This document shows, piece after piece, positions 17,315 through 22,959 of a stretch of DNA of 41,348 nt; the stretch's first letter is position 1, and every line of letters starts with the position of its first letter. A program made the translations under genes and the position numbers. The stretch covers positions 1 through 41,348 of IMG/VR virus record IMGVR_UViG_3300042691_037827, one strand, 5' to 3'. This DNA comes from a virus. The notes beneath the pieces are model-generated. The model was not told the DNA's origin. It worked only from the letters and a program-made list of their open reading frames with translations, and made no database searches.

Positions 17315-17677
17315 ATGGCGCTCCCCCTTGCCACGGTCACCCTGGAGATTCCCGCCCCGGACGGCCCGCCCTTCCGATGGACCACGAAACCCCCTACGGA
17401 TGACCTGCCACCGGACGCCGTGGTGTTGGGCCAGGGCATGCTACACGGCGGCCATGCTGCGGTGACCATCGAACGGTGCTGGCCTGGGGTGTCCTACTGG
17501 TCCCTGAAGGTGGTATGGCAGGGGTGGGGGGTGGTGGTACAGGAAACCTTTTCGGTGAGCATCGCAGAGGGGGAACTGGCACGCGGGTTGCGTATGTTGT
17601 TCCAGCGCGTCCGCCAGTTCGGCGGAGTGCCCAGGGCGGACTCCGCGGCCGCTCCCCCCGATGCAACGTCATGGTAG
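17315..17677 (+). CDS. Plus-strand cargo gene within the structural operon, unknown function
   Basis: The product is 120 residues, encoded against the direction of all surrounding virion genes. The 3' end overlaps the convergent lectin-like gene by 9 bases, and no minus-strand gene of comparable quality covers the interval. The protein is Pro/Asp-rich at the start, then Trp/Val-rich with alternating strands (about residues 45-80), and ends in an Arg-rich helix and flexible tail. No domain is recognised. Independent promoter and reversed orientation suggest a moron gene expressed apart from the lytic late genes. Confidence 0.65.
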   Translation: MALPLATVTLEIPAPDGPPFRWTTKPPTDDLPPDAVVLGQGMLHGGHAAVTIERCWPGVSYWSLKVVWQGWGVVVQETFSVSIAEGELARGLRMLFQRVRQFGGVPRADSAAAPPDATSW

Positions 17678-18376
17678 CGCGATGCCCGTGCATCCGCTAA
17701 GGTATCGCATCATGTCGGTCCGCTGGGACAGGGAGTCCGCTCCACTGACGATGATCCAAGCGAAGACCCGGGCCCCCGTCCCCAGGGGGTAGATTGCACC
17801 GGGGGCCACCCCCAGGCGGGGGGAACTGACCCCAGTGGTACCGGTGGACCCGGACACGGCCGCCGTGGCGGGGGTCAGGTACAGGGCCGAATTCGCCCCG
17901 TTGAAGACACCGCACACAATAGAGGGGGCGGTACACGTCCCCGCATTGATTGCGGCCGCTCCCCCGTACAGTTCCCAACCGAACGGGCTACCCCGGATGA
18001 TACACTGAGGGGTCAGCGTGTTATCAAACACGGTCTCATATGTGGCGGCCGCGGAGTCCGCCACCACATACGTGGTGAAGGGTTGGGGGAGCGTCCAGGC
18101 CCCGGCGGGGGCCATGTACTGGCCGCCCCTCGACTGAAGGACGGGCTTGTTTCCATAGGCCGCGTCCGCCGTCACAAGGTCGAATTGCAGCCCGGACGTG
18201 GCCTGGGTGTAGTCCCGGGAGTAGGTGGACTGGTCCGCCCAGTCCGTGACCCGGCCGCCCGACACGGCCGCTTCCAGGTCCGCCTGTAGCCACAACTGTA
18301 CGTCCGTCCCGCGCCCGGCGGGGGTCCAGAGGGGCGCGTACCCGGATGCCCGGGAGTGCGACCGGCCGCGCATCAT
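17669..18376 (-). CDS. LamG / concanavalin-like lectin-fold virion protein
   Basis: The product is 235 residues, starting at tandem ATGs (18376) that overlap the previous stop as ATGA. The order of motifs fits the ConA-like jelly-roll: an early W-L-Q-A-D strand, V-x-D-W-x-D-Q-S turn, a later K-P-V-L strand, then F-T-T-Y-V-V-A-D and a G-W-x-L-Y strand. Such domains bind glycans on capsids, fibres or tails. It lies between large terminase and portal, an unusual place for a carbohydrate-binding protein. The protein has no signal peptide, as expected for a virion component. Confidence 0.75.
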   Translation of the reverse strand: MMRGRSHSRASGYAPLWTPAGRGTDVQLWLQADLEAAVSGGRVTDWADQSTYSRDYTQATSGLQFDLVTADAAYGNKPVLQSRGGQYMAPAGAWTLPQPFTTYVVADSAAATYETVFDNTLTPQCIIRGSPFGWELYGGAAAINAGTCTAPSIVCGVFNGANSALYLTPATAAVSGSTGTTGVSSPRLGVAPGAIYPLGTGARVFAWIIVSGADSLSQRTDMMRYLSGCTGIALP

Positions 18377-18693
18377 GACGGGACCACGCGCTGAAAGTAG
18401 ACCTTGATACCGGCGGCCCTGGCGATGCACTTGACGGTCGCCGAACCCCTGAACGTCGGACTCGCCCCGGGGGCCACCAGGATGCCCGTAGCGGTGGCCG
18501 TGGTGGCGGGGAACGATGGGGTGGTGTTGTCCGTTCTGAGCATCGCTTCGCCCGTGCCCACCACGATGGCTTGCCACACCCCCGCATCCAGAACGATCGT
18601 CTGGACGGCGGCGGATGAACTGAAGTCCAGATACCCCAGGGTGGACGTGGCAGTCAGCGGGAGGAAGGCCGCGTTGGCAAGGTCAGAGTTCAT
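18373..18693 (-). CDS. Small beta-rich protein paired with the lectin-like gene
   Basis: The product is 106 residues from the ATG at 18693. Ala, Thr, Val and Ser dominate and there are few charges, suggesting a single beta domain. It ends by overlapping the lectin-like gene (ATGA), so the two are co-translated and may form one surface structure. Upstream on the minus strand, TTGACG and CATCCT lie 17 bp apart with the ATG 8 bases later, a weak near-leaderless promoter candidate. No family is recognised. Confidence 0.68.
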   Translation of the reverse strand: MNSDLANAAFLPLTATSTLGYLDFSSSAAVQTIVLDAGVWQAIVVGTGEAMLRTDNTTPSFPATTATATGILVAPGASPTFRGSATVKCIARAAGIKVYFQRVVPS

Positions 18694-18736
18694 AGCTTCC
18701 CAGGATGCGGCCGCCCCCTGGGTACGTCAACTAGTA

Positions 18737-18805
18737 CAATGTCACTGTAACTTTACAGTGTCATCGTACCTGTTACGATGTCAGTGTAACTTTGCAGTGG
18801 CACTG
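18737..18805. repeat. Pair of 30-bp dyads upstream of the zinc-protein cargo gene
   Basis: Two copies (18737-18766 and 18776-18805), 39 bp start to start, follow the ideal CGATGTCACTG-TAACTTTC-CAGTGACATCG with a few changes. They lie between the divergent starts of the minus-strand gene (18693) and the plus-strand gene (18879). Operator or insulator roles are possible. Confidence 0.9.
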
Positions 18806-18843
18806 GAAAGCGCTGGCGTCCGTTTCCTGTGTCGCTTTTTCTC

Positions 18844-18872
18844 TTGACCGTAGAGTAAACGTCCCTTACTAT
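18844..18872 (+). promoter_or_regulatory. Promoter with internal 15-bp dyad, near-leaderless
   Basis: TTGACC (18844-18849), 17 bp, TACTAT (18867-18872), then 6 bases to the ATG. The spacer end holds GTAAACGTCCCTTAC (18855-18869), the operator-like dyad shared with promoters at 35413, 36548 and 37163 at the same distance from the -10 box. Confidence 0.85.
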
Positions 18873-18878
18873 TAGGAC

Positions 18879-19223
18879 ATGAACAACGAAACGACGGTCA
18901 CCGCGAAGAACACCAACGGTCATGTATGCATGTTCTGCGCGGCCATGCCGGGCGAACCGTGCCAGAACGCGGCCGGGAAGGTCCTGAAGGTGGTTCACAA
19001 GGAACGCGCCCAGGCGGTGGAGGGGTGGGACAACATGGACAAGCCCGCCCTGGTGATTGCGGACCGTCGCGAGTGGTCGAATAAGCACGCGCAAACCGCA
19101 TGCCAGCGCATCCTGGCGGGGGACCTGGACGGAGCGAAGGTCAGCGCGGGATACGCCAAGGAAGGGGTGGACTACATCGCCCGCATCACGGCGGCCCTGG
19201 CGGCCAAGGGTTACAGCCTCTGA
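18879..19223 (+). CDS. Zinc-binding PGxPC-type phage protein (moron)
   Basis: The product is 114 residues from an ATG only 6 bases after a -10 box. Residues 17-40 carry C17-x2-C20, P-G-x-P-C28 and H40, the pattern of small phage zinc-binding domains of the C-x2-C-x2-x-PGxPC...H-x2-R type. The remainder is a charged helical domain with no known fold. It is transcribed against the surrounding late genes and bracketed by two dyad pairs, so it is an independently regulated cargo gene. The promoter belongs to the same dyad family as the repressor, lipoprotein and parB promoters, so expression in the repressed or early state is likely. Confidence 0.85.
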   Translation: MNNETTVTAKNTNGHVCMFCAAMPGEPCQNAAGKVLKVVHKERAQAVEGWDNMDKPALVIADRREWSNKHAQTACQRILAGDLDGAKVSAGYAKEGVDYIARITAALAAKGYSL

Positions 19224-19293
19224 CCGAGGGGACACGGGGGGGGACTGAACGGCCGCGCAGTCAGGCAACCCCCGTGCCAACCCGCGCGGACTA

Positions 19294-19362
19294 CAGTGAG
19301 CCTGTAACTTTCCAGTGACATCGTAACAGGTTCGATGTCCCTGTAACTTTCCAGTGACATCG
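19294..19362. repeat. Pair of 30-bp dyads downstream of the zinc-protein cargo gene
   Basis: Units at 19294-19323 and 19333-19362 repeat the upstream pair with the same 39-bp period and the same TAACTTT loop orientation. They lie between convergent gene ends (19223 and 19369), so bidirectional termination is an alternative to an operator role. Confidence 0.9.
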
Positions 19363-19368
19363 GAACCG

Positions 19369-20769
19369 CTAGGGATTCGTGGTCCCCATCACGAGGTAAC
19401 GGAGGGCGTCCGCCGGGTCGTCCCCCACCTTGACCGGGTCTTCCAGGACAACCCCGTTGCGGTCCTTTTTCCTGGCGTACGATTCCAGGCACGCGATGGT
19501 ATCCGTACAGGCATCGGAGATATACAGCCCGGGGTGCTGGGTTCCCCCCACCAGGGTGGCCGCATGCCCCCCGTGGGTGAGGCGGGACCGGTAGTCCCGG
19601 GGGGCGAGGATGGTCTGTGTAACGTTCGCCCGTTCAACGGCCCATTCGAACAGGGCGGCCACGCGGCGGATGCCCTCCGCCACGTCATTGTCCGCGGGGT
19701 AGACCACGGTGGCCCGGGCCCGTCGCAGGCCCTTGTGGAGCGCCTCGATTGCCTGGGGTTGGCTCGGATCGCAGAACCACCGGTCAACCTTCCACTTGGC
19801 GGCTAGGGCCTTGCCGATGGTCACCCATCCACCTGGGGTGTCCGTGATGGTCCGTTCCTGGTGGACTTCCTCCGCCAGCACATAGATATTGCCCAGGGCA
19901 TCCTCCCCCGCCACCAGCATGACGCCGGGGTGTGCCCACCCCCAGTCCACCCCCGCGTTCACCCTCCGCCACACACGGCCCACCAGGGAGGCGGCCGGGA
20001 CCACATGGACGGACCGGGAGAACATGCTCCACACCTGTCCCTCCATCGCTCCGAACTCAGCGTCAAGGTATTGCTTCGCCCATGCCTTGGACGCCCCGGG
20101 ACGGTTCCTCAACTTCGGTTCGTAGTCCGGGGGTAGGTACGGATTGTCCTGGGTGCGTGCTCGGATCACCGCGTGGGTGCGGGTGCGCCAATGGTGCACC
20201 GTCCCCGTGCGACCCACCGAGGGGTCCGGGGCCGTACCGAATTCCTCCGCCGTCCAGTGCTTCATGGACTGGGGAGGGCCGGTAAGGATCGTCACGCGCT
20301 GGCGTCCCGGGTATCCACGGCGCAAGCGCCCCTGAAGAACGTTGAATGCCTCCCGGTTCTTCTCGCGGGGGGCTTCATCATACACAAGCCATGCCGCGTT
20401 CACACCTTCATTGGACCAGGGGTTGCTGGTGGAGCGTAGCAGAATCTTACTACTCTCACCTGTAGGTGTTCTCACCACCAGTTCGTCCCCTTTCTTCGGG
20501 TCCCGGTGGAGCGTCCACCAGTCCCGGGGAATCCACTGGCACCACTCGGAGAACCACGCTTGCATAAGCAGGGGGTACGTTGGAGCGGCCACGATGCCCA
20601 CATACCCGGGGTGCGTGATGGTGGCGAGCGAGAATGCCTCCATGACCCCCACCGTGGTCTTCCCGACCCCATACCCCGCGCAGAACCAGCGTTGACTGGC
20701 GGGGTCTTCATGGAATCGCCGCTGGACGGCATGCGGCTTGTAGGTGATGGTGTTGAGGGGCTCGGTCAT
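19369..20769 (-). CDS. terL: Terminase large subunit
   Basis: The product is the 466-residue packaging motor and headful or cos nuclease. ATPase: Walker A GYGVGKTT at residues 32-39, Walker B LVYDEA with D131-E132, and a coupling-type motif near residue 163 (TGPP). Nuclease: acidic residues in AGVDWGW (D275), CDPSQP (D334) and GDDPADALRY (near D454) form the expected RNase H-like triad. Length is normal for the family. It starts with ATG at 20769 overlapping the preceding stop as ATGA. It is the last gene before the dyad-flanked cargo gene. Confidence 0.95.
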   Translation of the reverse strand: MTEPLNTITYKPHAVQRRFHEDPASQRWFCAGYGVGKTTVGVMEAFSLATITHPGYVGIVAAPTYPLLMQAWFSEWCQWIPRDWWTLHRDPKKGDELVVRTPTGESSKILLRSTSNPWSNEGVNAAWLVYDEAPREKNREAFNVLQGRLRRGYPGRQRVTILTGPPQSMKHWTAEEFGTAPDPSVGRTGTVHHWRTRTHAVIRARTQDNPYLPPDYEPKLRNRPGASKAWAKQYLDAEFGAMEGQVWSMFSRSVHVVPAASLVGRVWRRVNAGVDWGWAHPGVMLVAGEDALGNIYVLAEEVHQERTITDTPGGWVTIGKALAAKWKVDRWFCDPSQPQAIEALHKGLRRARATVVYPADNDVAEGIRRVAALFEWAVERANVTQTILAPRDYRSRLTHGGHAATLVGGTQHPGLYISDACTDTIACLESYARKKDRNGVVLEDPVKVGDDPADALRYLVMGTTNP

Positions 20770-21104
20770 CTGGGCAGTATGAACCCCAGGGGGCGCTTGT
20801 AAACCGGGGCGTCCGGGTCCGAGTGTTCATGCTCGGAGTCTTCCCCGTGGTCTGGGTCATCGTATTCCGGGGTAACCGTGTCCACCACGTCCCCGCACAC
20901 GTCCACCATGCCCCCGTCCGTCCCGTCCAGCACGGACAGGGCGTCCCTGGTGACCGCCAGGGATTCGTTCAGGGCCGCAAGTTCTGCGCGCTTGGTCGCG
21001 TTCCCCAGGTCCAGGGCGCGGGCCGCGATGCGGTCCACCAGGGCCGCCATGGCCACAAGCACCTTGCCCCGGGCCACCGCGCGGGCCCTCGGTCGCCGGG
21101 CCAC
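20766..21104 (-). CDS. Small protein between membrane protein and large terminase
   Basis: The product is 112 residues from a GTG at 21104 that overlaps the previous stop as TAGTG; longer frames overlap the real upstream genes. The N-terminus is very Arg-rich, then a long Ala/Leu/Glu helix (about residues 18-60), then a strongly acidic Asp/Glu/His stretch (80-100). It overlaps terL by ATGA. Basic and acidic segments flanking a helix suggest a DNA- or protein-binding packaging accessory, but no family is recognised. Confidence 0.65.
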   Translation of the reverse strand: MARRPRARAVARGKVLVAMAALVDRIAARALDLGNATKRAELAALNESLAVTRDALSVLDGTDGGMVDVCGDVVDTVTPEYDDPDHGEDSEHEHSDPDAPVYKRPLGFILPR

Positions 21105-21367
21105 TAGCCCACCCTCCGGCGAACGTGGTACGCCCACGCAATCACGGCCTTGGCCGCCGTCCAGGCCCCCACTCTCCAGAGCAGACTCCCCGTCGACACG
21201 GCCACCTGGACGGCCGCCAGGGCCGCCATGCGGAACGCGCCCCCCGCCAGGGCGGCGGCCGCGAACAACATGCAGGTCAGCGCAAGCCGTGCGCACGCCA
21301 GGGCAAACGCCCCGTGACGGCTCGTTTCGATGACAGGGGCGAGATAGAAGCGTGCCATGGGATTCAT
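21104..21367 (-). CDS. Small membrane protein in the terminase cluster
   Basis: The product is 87 residues from the ATG at 21367 (ATGA overlap with the preceding gene). Two or three hydrophobic Ala/Leu/Val-rich segments are seen at about residues 20-45 and 48-78, ending in a short Arg-rich tail, consistent with an inner-membrane protein with a positive cytoplasmic end. A holin or pinholin role is possible from topology, but the gene is far from the other lysis genes at 38452-40443, so the function is open. Confidence 0.65.
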   Translation of the reverse strand: MNPMARFYLAPVIETSRHGAFALACARLALTCMLFAAAALAGGAFRMAALAAVQVAVSTGSLLWRVGAWTAAKAVIAWAYHVRRRVG

Positions 21368-21843
21368 CCTTGGTCAGCGTGCGGGGGTTCATCGTCCGCC
21401 CGGGGGGTGGTGAGGATGAACGGTAGCGCAATCGCGGTACCCCGTCCAGCGTTCTGGGCGGCCGCGGACTGGTCCCCCTTGTGATTCCCGTTGACCTTCG
21501 ACAGTTGAACCACGGCGGCCAACAGGTCAGGGATGGAGTGGCCCGGGTCCTGCAATCGCAACTTCAGTGCCACCGTGGCCACCATCTGGGCGTCCAGTGC
21601 ACGTTCGTTCAGGTCTTCGCGCAGTTTCACCAGGGCATCCTGGCACATGGTGCGGAACGCCGGGTCACGGTTACACTCACCTACAATGTTGTAGATGGTC
21701 TTACGGTCCACCCCCCAGATGCGCGATGTCATCACCGCCCCGCTGGTGACGTAGTCCGCCCACACGCGGGCCCGGGTGGGCAGGTCCTGAATCGCCCGGC
21801 GTTCCTTGCGCACCTTCCTGGGCGTGTCGTCCCCGGCGTCCAT
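21364..21843 (-). CDS. terS: Probable terminase small subunit
   Basis: The product is 159 residues from the ATG at 21843 (a GTG at 21855 is an alternative). The N-terminal part has an HTH-like stretch around residues 40-60 (SGAVMTSRIWGVDRKTIYNI) preceded by a charged segment, followed by helices that could mediate ring formation and a flexible C-terminus. This layout fits small terminases, which recognise the packaging site and load the large subunit. It lies two small genes upstream of terL. The assignment is inferred from architecture and position. Confidence 0.65.
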   Translation of the reverse strand: MDAGDDTPRKVRKERRAIQDLPTRARVWADYVTSGAVMTSRIWGVDRKTIYNIVGECNRDPAFRTMCQDALVKLREDLNERALDAQMVATVALKLRLQDPGHSIPDLLAAVVQLSKVNGNHKGDQSAAAQNAGRGTAIALPFILTTPRADDEPPHADQG

Positions 21844-21845
21844 GG

Positions 21846-22163
21846 CTACTTCCACCCCCGCTTGCGACCCATCCTCTGGGCCGCTTCCAGGTCACCCAGG
21901 GACAGGCACACCAGCACGGGCGAACCCGGACCCGGGCAGTAGCGCACGGCTCGCCCACGGGCGAACTGTTCGCGTGCATACCTCTGTTCCAGGCTTTCCA
22001 GGGTCCGCATGTGCGCGGTGATGACCGGAAGGTCGTCCGCACACGTCGGGGTGCCTGGGTTGGAGTGGGGAAAGTCCGCCAGGGTCTCTTCATCCAGGGC
22101 GGGGAGCGGCAACTGGTCCATGGTCGCAACGTACACCCCGGTCATGCCCAGGGCAAGCCTCAC
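21846..22163 (-). CDS. Unknown protein of the packaging cluster
   Basis: The product is 105 residues from the GTG at 22163, which overlaps the upstream stop as GTGA. It is soluble, with an acidic N-terminal part and an Arg/Lys-rich C-terminus. A helical segment lies around residues 50-68. No motif is recognised. Translational coupling on both sides places it in the same operon as the zinc/HTH protein and the probable small terminase. Confidence 0.65.
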   Translation of the reverse strand: MRLALGMTGVYVATMDQLPLPALDEETLADFPHSNPGTPTCADDLPVITAHMRTLESLEQRYAREQFARGRAVRYCPGPGSPVLVCLSLGDLEAAQRMGRKRGWK

Positions 22164-22543
22164 TCAGCACGCAAACTTTGCTGGTTTCGTAGAACCAACA
22201 GGACTTTTTCTAGCGCTTCCGGGCCCTTTGCCCTTGCGTTCACCAGTCGTTTGTGCACGGCCTGTCGCGAGATACCCAGCGCGCACGCAATCGCCGGGAT
22301 GTCAATACCCGCCTCGCGCGTCCAGTGCGGGCCCTTCGCTCCCTTCCTCACCACCCTCCATCCGGGTTGATAGGTAGGATCATGTGGGGGCGGGGTCGGG
22401 TCGACCGCCTTGCAGGCCACGCACACAGGCACATGCACCCCGTGCGAATCCACCACCCGGGACGTAGTGGTCCGGTCGCAGTAGGCACACTTCGCGGTCA
22501 ACATAGCCCGGTGAATCTTCGTAGAGTGGCACTTTGTCTTCAT
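22160..22543 (-). CDS. Zinc-ribbon plus HTH DNA-binding protein
   Basis: The product is 127 residues from the ATG at 22543; a TTG at 22570 is possible but has no support. C19-x2-C22 and C41-x2-C44 form a zinc ribbon or knuckle pair. Residues 82-103 form a recognisable HTH with the A-L-G-I-S-R-Q-A-V-H-K-R turn. It is the first leftward gene next to control region B and diverges from the replication operon. It is a good candidate for the protein that binds the duplicated operators. A TAGACT box ends 8 bases before the ATG, so the message may be nearly leaderless. Confidence 0.8.
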   Translation of the reverse strand: MKTKCHSTKIHRAMLTAKCAYCDRTTTSRVVDSHGVHVPVCVACKAVDPTPPPHDPTYQPGWRVVRKGAKGPHWTREAGIDIPAIACALGISRQAVHKRLVNARAKGPEALEKVLLVLRNQQSLRAE

Positions 22544-22592
22544 CGGAGGGGAGTCTAATGGTTCAGTCAACCCAGGTCAACGGGATTCGACT

Positions 22593-22879
22593 GTGCACCC
22601 CGTGCACGGGTGTGCACCCCTGCGGTTTCCGGGGGTGCACGGGTATTCTCCAGTGATGTCCAACGGTTGGCGGCCCGTGCACCCCGTGCATACCCTGGCC
22701 CCTGGTCCCCCATATTCTTCCGTACTGTGACCATATATCGTCATGACCATATATGGTCACTGTATAGCTGAAAGTTTCTTAGAGTATAGAGAGCAAGGTA
22801 TGCACAGTAAGGAATCTCTAGGGAAAAAGCTGACAGAGTGTGTGCACCCCCGGGGTGCACGGGTATGCACGGGGTGCAC
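22593..22879 (+). promoter_or_regulatory. Control region B (inverted copy of 14901-15187)
   Basis: This is the second copy of the 287-bp region, facing right toward the replication operon. GTGCAC starts at 22593, 22602, 22612, 22635, 22677, 22842, 22855 and 22874, and again at 22949 just before the primase start. A TATAGA box lies at 22785-22790 without a good -35 box; the transcribed leader beyond it is almost identical to copy A. A 19-bp palindrome GTGCACCCC-C-GGGGTGCAC spans 22842-22860. A later TATCGT box (22941-22946) could give a short leader for the primase. The whole gap 22544-22959 is accounted for by these elements. Confidence 0.87.
22727..22760. repeat. Nested 34-bp palindrome, copy B
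   Basis: GACCATATATCGTC (22729-22742) and the perfect GACCATATATGGTC (22745-22758), 16 bp apart, flanked by GTGAC and GTCAC. Apart from one C/C mismatch pair the entire 34 bp reads as an inverted repeat. Candidate operator, ParB site or origin element. Confidence 0.87.
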
Positions 22880-22959
22880 AGTGCGTGTGTTTCATTCGGT
22901 CAACCCCGCCCCTCTGGTGGCGGCCGGGTCCCCCGTGCTGTATCGTGGGTGCACACAAC

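Noticed and set aside
18737-19362. Possible CRISPR-like repeat array
   Set aside because: Only four units in two pairs, each an inverted repeat around a loop, with a gene between the pairs and 9-base spacers.
19211-19492. Minus-strand frame of 93 codons over the downstream dyads
   Set aside because: It encodes a repeated SLESYR peptide only because it crosses the repeated dyads, and it overlaps the real ends of terL and the zinc gene.
22840-22959. Upstream extension of the primase-helicase frame by 40 codons
   Set aside because: The extension translates the GTGCAC operator repeats; the ATG at 22960 begins the conserved domain.
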